Assembly: GCF_035083965.1 (NCBI RefSeq)
Contig: NC_089723.1
Location: 35,142,193-35,206,192, forward strand
Direction of reading: 5' to 3'
Length of the DNA: 64,000 nucleotides
From: Branchiostoma lanceolatum
Taxonomy: Eukaryota > Chordata > Leptocardii > Amphioxiformes > Branchiostomatidae
A program made the translations under genes and the position numbers. Every line of letters begins with the position of its first letter. The first letter of the stretch is position 1. The notes below the pieces were generated by a model that saw nothing but the letters and a program-made list of their open reading frames with translations, made no database searches and had not been told where the DNA came from. Positions 32,209 through 42,531 of this stretch are shown piece by piece.

Positions 32209-35200
32209 TCATAGAATCTTGAGGAGCTCCACATCGAAGATCAGGGTTGCGTTGGGTGGGATAGTGAGACAGGTTAAGGTCAAATCACAATAAAATGTCA
32301 ATCTTAAAAACATGCAAACACATTGCCATGGAAAGCTTAACAATCAATGAATAACAAGCCTGTTCACGGATTCAGGGTTGCCCAAGTACTCATACAAATA
32401 TCACAAAATTCATCTGATCCACTACCAAGAAACACACAAATTTTACGGAATTCATACAAGTTTTACTAATAGCAATGTGAATGTATGTATTCCCTGAAAC
32501 TCGTAGAAATTCCGTAAAATTTGTATATTTCTCAGAGGTGAATTGCATGAATTCCATAAATGTTTTCCGTAAAACTTGTATGAATTCTGTAAAATTTGCA
32601 TCATGAATACCTACAATGTAGGCACCCCTGAACTTGAACTTCACATGAGCAGTAAGATGCATTTTGGGTAATGTACTTAGTACTAATAGTAGTTCAAGGC
32701 CACTGAGACTAAAAAAAACATATCTGGCCATGTGTGAAGCAGCAGTTCTAGACAAGAACTGTCTATAACTACAGTATATATAAGTACGCGGCTTTCACCA
32801 TTGACACATATCCCACAATGCATCTCGCTGCACATGCGCATTTTAAACCATGAAATTACTTATAGGATGATTTTATGGTTGATAAACGTGGGAAAGGATA
32901 TACGCCGGGGTATCCCTTTGGGCCATATGCGTAGTCAGACGAACAGGTCAGCTTGGCTCTCTGCCCCACACTCATCTGAAACAGGAGTACCATCAACTTT
33001 AGAACGAGACAAGGATGGAACACAAAGGCACAAACATGGTCAAACATTACAGAGAAAAACTTCCTCTCATAGCTGTTGATCTTTCAACCTTGGATCTACA
33101 TTAAAGAGGAAACGTTCTTCTTGTGCTGCTTTGATTGTGTTGACTTAGACTCAGAACTACATTCTTGTCTTTGCCGCATATGTTGGCACAACACACTCTG
33201 GCATGCATGTAACTAAGATGTGAAGGACTTGGACGTGACAGTATACCATCTGGACTACCTTAACCTTCTCCCTGCTGCCTAACTCTGTATAACCAATAGG
33301 CAATTGGGTGCCAAACGGCTACTTCAGTGTGTTAAAGGTTAAACACAGTCAATACTTGGCACACCACAGTCAATGCTTGGCACACACGTGCGCACTTATG
33401 TAATAAGGGTTATGTCATAATTCACAACCGGGTGGGGGGTGGGCAAGTGTTTTGGGTATGTCAAGCTTTGGTAAACATCTAACTTTCAATTCTATTCTTG
33501 CGTTAGCTGTCCATTTCTTACCTTAGCAACTCCCTCGTCCCAGCCTGAAACACAGAAAAAACAAACACACTTTGAATAAAACAGGAAGATGCTACAGGAT
33601 GGCACATTCAAGTATCTGCATTTTTGACATGCTTTTGCACTACTGTGAATCTCGAAATGTTTGCAGTTGTTTCATTTTCATGCTTTTCTGGTGACCTACT
33701 GGAATAAATGACACTGCAAATATTACTTTCCACTTTAGACTTAAAAGCCTTCTTTCTCCTTCTACTGCGAAATAAAGTCCATGCAAAAATTATTGAATTT
33801 ACAGTACTGATTCGGAATAAAATCAATCAAATTTCAAAATAGGGTAAGAAAATGAGCACAAGTTTGGGACAGATTGAGACAACATACTAAATGTTAAGGC
33901 TGATCAGAACCCTGACGTACGTACCCACTCAATCACGAACATTTGGACAACTTACTTAACTACAAGTGTATATGAAGCACAATGTTTTTCTATCTATTTA
34001 TTGGTTTGGCTGTTTGAACAGCTCCCACAGCCAGGGCTGCCCAACTAGCCTGTGGCTATTTGAAAGGGCTAGCCATGCTGATAAAAAAGACATTACTTTT
34101 ACAGTGGAATTAGACATGGACAGTATAACAACTTATACAATATTCTAGGTACATAAAAACCATCGTAATTTACAAAGCACAACGTTACCTTTGATGACCT
34201 CGCCCATGCCCACTTTAAAGGAGAAGGGTGTTTTCCTGTCACGAGAGGAGTCAAACTTCTTCCCATCAGTCAGCGTTCCTGGTAACAGAAATCAAACGAT
34301 TAACGCTTTGTGAAAATTTCTGTCAATGACTTTTAGATGTAAATAACGTGTTAAGTATTTAACGTGTTAAGTATTTAGCAGTCTTTCCAGGCGATCTTAG
34401 TATGTATCATAGTACACTGCAATTTAGCCCTATGGCCTAGTCGATGTACTTTTTAGTGTGTTATGTATCTAATGAACCAGTTCATCTCATTAATACTGTG
34501 GCGTTATGGTGGAGTAATGGCAGGGTGTTTGGCCCAGAACCCAGAGGTTCTGGGTTCAAATCCTAGGTCCTCTGACTTGTCCCGTTGGCAAGAATTTCCT
34601 TACTTCACTCAGGTGAAAATGAGTACCAAGCTTCGGTTAGGGATGTCCCTTGGACAGAGTGTTAAATGGAGGTCCCGTGTTTGAGGAGAGCCATACCTTG
34701 AGCAGGTGAAAGATCCCACCATACTTATCGAAAAAAATAGGGGTCCTTTCTGGGGTGAGTGGATCAGCTAAATCTGACAGTCCCTCCAAAAGAATGGCTG
34801 ATGACATTCGTTCAGACCCTTGCACAAGTTGTAGTGCATGGTGGCACATAGCTATAGGTCAGTTTTCTTGCTGCTTCAGTAGCAGGGTACATTTTCACAG
34901 GGAGGGGTTGCTAACCCCTCTATGAGCTTGAGGCACCTCCTTGAACACGGGAGCTCCATTTTACGTCCCTTCTGCAGCTCCAACCCAGATGTTCTGCCCC
35001 AGATTGAACCAGAGTCTCCCATTTAGCAACTAATTGGAACCAGGAGCTCAACTGTGAGGCTGCTATCTGTTGAGCTATAGGGACATCCCTGCCTCAGTGA
35101 TACAAAGTGTGAAAAGCCAACATTACAACTGTATCTATTGGTCTATCCCACTTGTGCAAACAATTCCAGACTTTGCTTTGGGTCAAAACTTACAGCTACC

Positions 35201-38200
35201 AGTTACTTTTTCTTTTGGTGTCTACTAAAAGCATGTATTTATCAAAGGGAAAAATTTCAAACCTTGGATGACTAATAATAATATACATTGTACCATTCTA
35301 TTAGGGTTCAGAATACCACCTGCATATGCAGATCAGTGCACGTAAAATTGAAGTTGTATTTCTGCTATATCTACCTTTACCTACATGTAACCTGCACTGG
35401 GGAACGGGTTTTTTTCGCGTGAAGAATGTTCGCGTACGCGTGGAACATTTTCGCGTGGAAAATTTGAAATGGAGAATTTATTTATAGATTCAAAATATCA
35501 AAGTAATTTTAGCATCAAAATTTTTCTCCCTTGGGAATAGACTTGAGTCCCTTGGGAATCAACTTGTTTTTTTGTATTTTTTAAATTTCAAAAATCCTTT
35601 GAAATTTTTTGGGTGTGGAACCTTAGACTTGTAAACCTTCAATTCCCTTCTGATCAACTAATTAGCGTATTTTAATGAGCAAATGATCAAAATTACAGGC
35701 AAACTTTTTCACTGCATGGGTGTGGGCAGGGTGTGGTGTGGTTTGGTCTGTGCTATTCCCAAGGGACTCAAGTCTATTCCCAAGGGAAAAAAAATTTGAT
35801 GATAAAATTACTTTGATATTTTGAACCTATAGATAAATTCTCCATTTCAAATTTTCCACGCGAAAATTTTCCACGCGAACGCGAAAATTCTTCACGCGAA
35901 CAAAACCCCAACCCCTGCACTGCACTGAACATAGCTTACGTGATAGAGAAAAGTGGGAGTGGCTTAGGCCACACCAATTCAATTTGTTGCTTCTCAGATT
36001 TTTCAGAAAAATCATAACTTATGATCAATGTGACCACACTTTTTCAGTATGTGCAGGCCTTTATAATCTATTTTGGTGGCTATCAAGCTTTACAACTGAA
36101 CAGATAGTAAAATTGGGACTTAAAATTTGTGAATGGGAATAGTGACCCAATTTTTTTTTCAAAACGGGATAAACAAGACAGGCTATTCCCAGAAGCAACA
36201 AAATAAATTGGCGTGGCCTTAAGGCATAAAAAATGTGAGTTCCAAAGCTGGTATTTGGGACATATCCACTAACACCAAGCGAGTCTGATTATCTGAGCTT
36301 CAACACTGCCATGCATGCAGCTGGGGTGTGGAGAAATCACTGGGACAAATGTCACATACTTGACATACTTTCCATTCACAGAACGACATTGGCATTTGCA
36401 GAAAAACAAAGTTTCACTGTTTTTAAGACATCACAGATAAGAGATGTACAAATGGAGGAAGGGGTAGGCTCTAAGTTCAAGTTTGGTTTCAAAAGTTCCA
36501 TTTCAGTGATATTAATACACTATTTACTGTTGGGTTTCACTTCAGGGGTTGATAATATTACCTAGCACACGTCTTTGCGTACAAAGAATTACATCCTAGG
36601 GAAAATCTATGCAAAGTGTGTGTGTGAGTGCATTAATGAGTTGTATATGTTATGTCATATGGTACATTACCTCTCCTTTGCATGCATGTGCAGGACTCGA
36701 AATAGTGTGTGCATATGCACCTTTGTTCACCCAAAATTAGAGCTGTGCACATAATTTTTGACCAGTGCACCTAGATATTTCTGTAGGCTATAGGGTAAAG
36801 GTACAATGTACAAATTATACATAACGTTTATTTGATGTATTATATAGTTAGCTACAGATTGGACTTCTCTTGACATTTAACTTTATTTTGTGTAGTGCAC
36901 CCAAAATTCTTTCTGTGCACCTAATTTTTTTGCGTTTCGGCTTTTACCTTCAAGCAAGGACCAGGGAAGCTTGGTTCAACACTGTGTCGCACACAATAAG
37001 ACCTTATATGGCAATACGTTCTCAAATCCTTGTATAGCCGTTGCCTTATATGGCAAGAGAGCACGAAAAGGCAGGCACGCTAGATTTGCATGTGACACAG
37101 GACGGCGACCGCATGTAACTGCTACAACTGTTCGGAAATATCATTGCATTGTGGTTTCGGACTTTGATATCCTGAAAAATGACCATATTACATCTATTCC
37201 ACAAGATTGCAGAAGAAAAAAAATGATTTCGTCAAGAAAACGAGCAAAAATCGGCATAAATGATACCATATAGTGAGGTTATAGCATTACGTCCAAAGGA
37301 TATAAATACGTATCGCAGCTTGGCCGATCTGGCAACGCGAAGCACTTCGGACCCAGAAGATCCGGGTTCGTGTCCGTGCATGAATTTTTTTCTTTCTTTT
37401 TAGATATTGAATATCAAAAATATATATTGATATTATATTAATCTATCAATATCATATTTATGAATATCATTTTTTTCATTAATAAATAAAGAAATATTTT
37501 ATATTTGTTATTTTTAAATATTCATTTAATATATACAAGGCCTTTGTCTTATGAACAGGACTTCATAGATTCCAAACCCGGCATTCGAATTTTTCTGTTC
37601 ATTGTAATGGAAAATACCGTGCAGCGGCTCCTATGCGCGGTAAGATGATTCTTGCAAAACACTCGCCACTAAACTTCTATCCCCGATGTAAACAGAGGCT
37701 CTTGATGTTGTTTGCAAAACAACGATTCTTTGTTACAGTAGCAAATGCTCCATTGTTCAGTATCGACTTCATTCAGACAACACGGACGTGGAAAGTGGCG
37801 CCCCTCGGCACAAAACTATGGGAATTTTCATGAATTTTAGCAAAATTACCCAGGAAAATAAGGAAGAAATGTTGTAAATGCGGAAACCAGAATAATACGG
37901 ATGAGGTAGCTGTTGATTTGTTTGACATTTGGTAGTCATTTTAGATAGAACCTTAGCTGTTATGAACTTCTATTTCACTTAATTACCATAGTGCTGATGA
38001 TTCAATGGTGCTTTTTCAAATTTTATGTTTTATTGCGTGCCATGTACATAATTACATTGATAGCTTTTATAATGAGCCTATTATACATTTTACAAATAAG
38101 CACAAGTTGTAGGCCAAGACCAGCTTTTTCAAAATTGCTTTCCCCAATCTGCCTTTCTCTATTAAAACAGTACTCATTTCCCAAAATGACAATTTTTCTT

Positions 38201-40357
38201 ATAGACTGAACAGCCCTTGAGTGACTTCCTCTGGCAGATTTTACTTCAAGTAAAGGGAAAAGACAATTCACACTTATAAACGTAGCCGAAACGCCAGCTT
38301 TTTTTAAAAGCTCTTGTTTTGGTTGGGTGCACCAGTGAGCCCTGATGTGCATTTGTTCATGTGTATGGATATGGAAGGGGGGGGGGGGGTATTCTGAGAG
38401 GAAGAAGGTAGACTAGGGATGTGCAAAAACTGTTAATTTCAAAGCCTTTTGTTTGGACTAAAAGCCATTCCTTCCTTAGGAATGTCCTAGATTATGATCT
38501 ACAATGTACATAATAGAATCTGTATGGGCTTTACAAACTTAGTCGGTTGCATGCACCAGCCGTCACGAGTATAAACCTACTGAGGGAACAAAAGTCCTGC
38601 AGCAAACATTTGAACATGCCACAATAAACAAATGTTTGTATCTAAATAGCTAATCAATCATAATTTGATCCAACCTTCCTGGAAAAAAGTCAACTTCAAA
38701 TACCCCCAGATGACCCCGCGAGGGGCAAAGTAGGGGGGAGGGGGGGGGGGGGGCAAGGTCCCAGGCTAAGGCGGGCAGGCCTCCAGCCTCAGCCTTGCAC
38801 GGTAAGACTCAACGGTGCACATGGGAGCCGTCACAACCATGCCGGGCAGGGCATTTCACTGGGGAATGGTACGGGGGAAATATGAATATTTGTATGTATC
38901 TGTTCTGGCGTTGAGTGCTTGAAATTTGAGACTTGCTTCCCCAAGTGTGCCCCTGAGCTGGTTTCAGTAGACTGTCAGTGTTTATATTAATGTGATTGTT
39001 AACTAGTCTGTAGAAAAAGGTGAGGTGGGCGTTCCTCCTCCTTTTGAAGAGAAGGGGCCACTGTAGGTCATTGAGCATTTGTGTCACACTGCTAGTCCGC
39101 TGGTAGTCATTCAGGGTCACACGGGCGGCCCTGTGCTGGACGGCCTCAATCGCCTGTATCCCTTTGGCGTCAAGGGCTTCTCCACAGAGGGAGAAGAATT
39201 CTTACCCTTTCATATTGTTGTGTGTGGAAGGGGGATGACCAGACAAAATAGACTGGATGCAAGGCTTGTTTCCAGGGTCCTGAGTATGCCCTGGAAATGC
39301 TAGTAGTCTGGCATCCTGGCTGTGGACAAAATAGCCTGGAAGCCAGATCCAAGGCACCAGACCATGATAAAACCCTCAGCTGGAAAAACCAGGTGTCCCA
39401 CTAGGCACTACCAAAGTTTGCACCCTCTCTATACAATATATATCAAGTGATCTACATGTTACGGACTATTGTATTTATAACTTCCTTGGGGGCAATGCCC
39501 ATGTTGGCTCTTTAGACAACGAGCTGGTCTGTGTAGTCCCTGAAAACAGTCTGGCATCCAGGCTAGTGTAACAGTGGGGTGCAATCGCCTCCAACTGACC
39601 AGTCTAACTGGTCTAGACCTTTTACTACCGTTTAAGCCTAGTGGTTAAGACGTGCGGCCTGTGGACTGGCGGGCCCCAGGAGTTTGTTTCTACTCGCCTC
39701 TCGTGTTTCACTAGGGACAAAACTACATTTTGACTTACTGGCAGTGGTATTTCAGGGACTGATAATTTAGTAACTAAAAATACATCCCTTTTAAATAATG
39801 TAACTGTAAGTTAATGATCTAGTAGCATGACTGGCATGGTGTTGGCACGTATATATATATCATAATTCGGCACGTGTACATATATATATCATAATTTGAG
39901 CGGGTTGTGAGGTAAGCTCACGTGACAGGTGCAAGTGTTAGTGTTACTAGCTGACACGGGAACTTTCATAGCCGACATACCTTCGACTTTGCGCCCGTCA
40001 AACATCAAAATATCTGCACTGATTTCATCACAAAGCATATCAAAGAAGACAGGAGTGGGATAATTCAATGCAAAACGTTACGATTGCTGAAATCTCTGCT
40101 AATACACAGAAGATTGGCGATAGATCCGCGACAGGCCATGCCGCCCCCCTCCCCACACTCCACCCTCCCAACTTACCATCGTAGTGCACCTCCACCCTCT
40201 GTCCCTTCTTCGGAAAGGTTTGGCCTGAAAATGCAAAAGAGGGGATCAGAATCCTTCAAGTAGACCCCAAAATGCACAATCAACACGCAGACGAGGACAA
40301 ATGTCAAGATGTGATCTTACCATCGCCTTCTTTCAGAGTTTCTATTTCGACTCCCAT
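32209..40357 (-). CDS. FKBP1A: FKBP12-type peptidyl-prolyl isomerase, 108 aa, six coding exons
   Basis: Exons (minus): 40321-40357, 40177-40224, 34189-34278, 33522-33544, 32902-32975 and 32209-32263. They join in frame to 108 codons plus a stop, the same length as vertebrate FKBP12. The protein begins [13 protein letters not shown] and ends FDVELLKIL. Counting without the first Met, the FKBP12 pocket residues are present: Y26, F36, D37, F46, V55, I56, W59, Y82, F99. Residue 87, His in human FKBP12, is Tyr here. The family catalyses proline cis-trans isomerisation in the cytosol, binds FK506/rapamycin and steadies ryanodine and TGF-beta type I receptors. All splices are GT-AG except the last intron, which is AT-AC. 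Exon 4 is a 23-nt microexon. It could equally be called a single pro-orthologue of FKBP1A/FKBP1B. Confidence 0.93.
32440..32605. repeat. Inverted repeat in FKBP12 intron 5
   Basis: The left arm ACAAATTTTACGGAATTCAT pairs with the right arm 'ATGAATTCTGTAAAATTTGC', and the inner motif 'TTCCGTAAAA' recurs several times. Foldback-type element. Confidence 0.65.
32635..32855. mobile_element. TIR element with GCATTGTGGG ends, copy 2
   Basis: 'GCAGTAAGATGCATTTTGGG' at the left and 'CCCACAATGCATCTCGCTGC' at the right are inverted. Same family as 30228-30425. It lies within intron 5 of FKBP12. Confidence 0.65.
34500..34690 (+). repeat. SINE fragments in FKBP12 intron 2
   Basis: 34502-34570 is a family-A head (GGTGGAGTAATGGCAGGGTG and the B-box-like GGGTTCAAATCC). 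From about 34640 there is a forward family-B fragment (GGGATGTCCCTTGGACAG, then GGTCCCGTGTTTGAGGAGAG). Neither is a functional tRNA. Confidence 0.65.
34812..35092 (-). repeat. Family-B SINE, full copy
   Basis: The uninterrupted reference copy in this window. On the minus strand it runs from GGGATGTCCCTATAGCTCAA through the B-box-like TCTGGTTCAATCTGGGGC to the tail 'CAAGGGTCTGAAC'. It lies in FKBP12 intron 2. Confidence 0.8.
35093..35391. other. Intron sequence, no feature
   Basis: Part of FKBP12 intron 2 without a recognised element. Confidence 0.5.
35400..35914. mobile_element. hAT-like MITE with about 150-bp TIRs and 8-bp target duplication
   Basis: CTGCACTG occurs immediately outside both ends (35392-35399 and 35915-35922). 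The inverted ends contain 'TTCGCGTGAAGAATGTTCGC', 'TTTTCGCGTGGAAAATTTGA' and 'CCCTTGGGAATAGACTTGAG' and their inverses. 8-bp duplications are typical of hAT transposases (family knowledge). Non-coding. Confidence 0.85.
35923..37317. other. FKBP12 intron 2, repeat relics
   Basis: 36715-36930 holds several 'GTGCACCCAAAATT' / 'TGTGCACATAATTTTT' motifs in direct and near-direct order. 36995-37060 repeats 'CCTTATATGGCAA'. A 100-codon open frame (36971-37273) has no recognised product. Confidence 0.45.
37318..37395 (+). ncRNA. tRNA-Arg(TCG)-like pseudogene or SINE head
   Basis: 'TTGGCCGATCTGGCAACGCG' resembles an A box. The anticodon-loop region CTTCGGA and the following 'CCAGAAGATCCGGGTTCG' resemble tRNA-Arg(TCG). 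The anticodon and T stems do not pair fully, and the B box is GTGTCC instead of GAGTCC. A T-rich run follows. Likely decayed. Confidence 0.5.
37396..38725. other. FKBP12 intron 2, no feature
   Basis: AT-rich DNA with no recognised element. A G run of 12 is at about 38378. Confidence 0.45.
38809..39190 (-). pseudogene. CR1-like LINE reverse-transcriptase C-terminal fragment
   Basis: Continuous minus-strand frame: [18 protein letters not shown], then [19 protein letters not shown], then [12 protein letters not shown]. 'VQ.RAAR.....Y...SSVT.ML..L.W..L..RR' is the well-known C-terminal end of Jockey/CR1-type reverse transcriptases (family knowledge). The 5' part is missing. Located in FKBP12 intron 2, same strand as FKBP12. 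Confidence 0.85.
39191..40176. other. FKBP12 intron 2, 5' part
   Basis: Holds a tRNA-like SINE fragment at 39625-39720 (A-box-like AAGCCTAGTGGTTAAGACG) and a short tandem 'ATATATATATCATAATT' pair at 39850-39895. Nothing else. Confidence 0.5.
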
Positions 40358-41371
40358 TTTTGCAGTGACTGGTGCAGCTCGACTGACGAATTTGTGGAAG
40401 TGCTCTCAAGGGGGTTTCCAGAATACTCAATAATCCGTTGGTGCTCAATCGAACCAACTATTTAAATGCATATGTATTCAATGGATTCAGATTGTGCTAA
40501 TCGCGTTCTTTCTTTACATATAGCAACATATTTCTGACCGTACCGAACGATGGAAGGTATCTTTGCGACAAACCCTCATCACATCCTCTGCATGCAAAAT
40601 CAGCCGTAGCCGGAAGGTCCCGGATGTAGTCATTCTCACCCTTCCGAACTCGTCAAACTGGTCTCCAACTGATACTGTAAAAGACGAAATGTGCGCGGTG
40701 GTTTTATATTCTCGCTTTTCGCAAAAAGATGCCCGCCTACCTTCTTATTTAAACCGCGAACATAAAAACCATCGCGAACACTCCATTTTATTCCTACCGC
40801 GAAATTAAATCCCCGCGTACATTTCGCCTCTTACAGTATGGCAAAAAGAGTTTCCAGGGTCCCGTTGCAATGCTTAACGTTAATAGTAGATATAACACAT
40901 AACGTTACTTTTATTTTTTTCTTATAAATGTAGAACATTTTTATACAAAAAGGCTTCTCAATGTATGAGGATAATGATAATGATAGATAAAGCGCAGTTC
41001 CCGAGAAACCTGGATACCCTTGAAGTGCATGAAAGCAACATCTACAGGCCACCTATGGACCCGTTATTCAGGGCAAGGCTAATTTCAAGCGTAATAAACC
41101 CTTCTGACTCTTGTTTGCAAGTATCCGTGCCTAGCAAATAAGTCACTCAGTACTACATTGTCCATGCCAACAAGGACGTCGGGTATTAAAGCATTTTGAT
41201 ATATGATCCCCACCTTCTGGTGCATTTTACGTCATATTCCCAATCCTCACAACCCTTGCCGTCTACATTATTAAACAGATACCGGGCCGCTACACTATGT
41301 ACTAAGTACCGTTTAGTAGATCACATTATCCTATACAATGTCCTTGAGTAGATCGAATACCTCCGTTATTT
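40358..41371. other. Upstream region of FKBP12
   Basis: Between the FKBP12 start codon and the sialyltransferase upstream microsatellite. No TATA box is placed. No coding is supported. Confidence 0.4.
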
Positions 41372-41580
<209 letters not shown>

Positions 41581-42182
41581 GTGAGTGACAGTAGCTACCA
41601 TACCCACAGATGAACCAGAGTGTAAGACGCTAGTATACTTCAACGGTGGACTTGTCACAATCGGTTTTAACCTGGGATCATCAATGGAAACAGGTGTTCG
41701 ACGTTTCACTGCGGTAGACGACCGTTCGGGCTCACTTCACTTCAGCAATACACCAGAAATGTGACGTCTGGTAACCCTAAACCTGGCCGACACCTTGAAG
41801 GTAAACATCAAGTACAATAGCTGAAAGAAATCCAGAGCTGTGTCCGCAAGGTAAGCCAAGGGTAGGTGGACATGTTGTTTTTATCTTATCATTTATGATT
41901 CGCAAATATCTCGGCCAAGCCGAATCAATTGCGAAGTGATGCCTATTTATTCATTGCGCTACGCATTTCTGTAACTTCGAAATTGTCTATTTACTACCTA
42001 CTCTGGTCTTGTTTTTAAAAGACTTGACGTAAAAGAAGCACAGCTACCCCCCTCCCTTTTGAACTTACGTTGTTTATCTGTGACCAGACTGTGTAGAACA
42101 GGTGCACTACAGGACACAGGCGTCTCAGACACGCAGCCGTTGTAAACTGGAGTGTACAAAATGTTGAAACATGCGTCGTAAG

Positions 42183-42312
42183 ACCCGTGAGGCCCTTCGC
42201 CTACCCGGCCCAACACCCTGGTCAACTCGGCCGAACGCCCTTAACCAACCCTAACCCTGGTCTAAGTTTACTGGGCCGAGTTGGTAAAGGGCCGAAAGGC
42301 GAAGGGCCAAAA
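42183..42312. repeat. Inverted repeat in 5'UTR intron
   Basis: 'GGCCCTTCGCCTACCCGGCC' and 'AAAGGGCCGAAAGGCGAAGG' are inverses, with inner 'ACTCGGCC'/'GGCCGAGT' pairs. Foldback-type element. Confidence 0.6.
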
Positions 42313-42531
42313 AGGGAGGCTGAAACTGTACTGCACTGCGGGAACATGACTTGCCTTTTGGTTTTCACGAATTGGATTCTGACTAGTTACATTCCAAAAT
42401 TCTAAGCCAAGATCAATTATCCTTTTGTTTCTACCACATTATGAATATTGATAACATTTTTTTTTTACATCAGATACTCGGATCAACATCACATATTAAC
42501 TTTCGTACTGGCCAACTGAAGGGAGGTGGCT

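Larger units (their letters stand above)
32264..32901 (-). other. AT-AC U12-type intron (FKBP12 intron 5)
   Basis: On the minus strand the exon ends CCCGGCGT and the intron starts ATATCCTTTC, the U12 donor consensus. The intron ends CCTTAACCTGTCTCAC|T: a U12 branch site (CCTTAAC) 10 nt before a terminal AC. Joining there restores GYPGVIPPNATL exactly. No GT-AG pair at this junction gives the correct protein. It also contains two inverted-repeat elements. Confidence 0.9.

Noticed and set aside
32856..32901. Continuation of the FKBP exon 5 frame into [10 protein letters not shown]
   Set aside because: It reads into the AT-AC intron; the protein family requires VIPPNATL, supplied by exon 6.
34502..34570. 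Functional tRNA gene
   Set aside because: A and B boxes are present but the stems do not fold; it is a SINE head like its other copies.
38720..38755. G-quadruplex candidate in poly-G run
   Set aside because: It is a homopolymer-like G tract, as at 20079, 25567 and 38378. Possible, but nothing ties it to a function.
42240..42262. Interstitial telomere (CCCTAA repeats)
   Set aside because: Only about two imperfect CCCTAA-like units, within an inverted repeat; the same holds at 29935.
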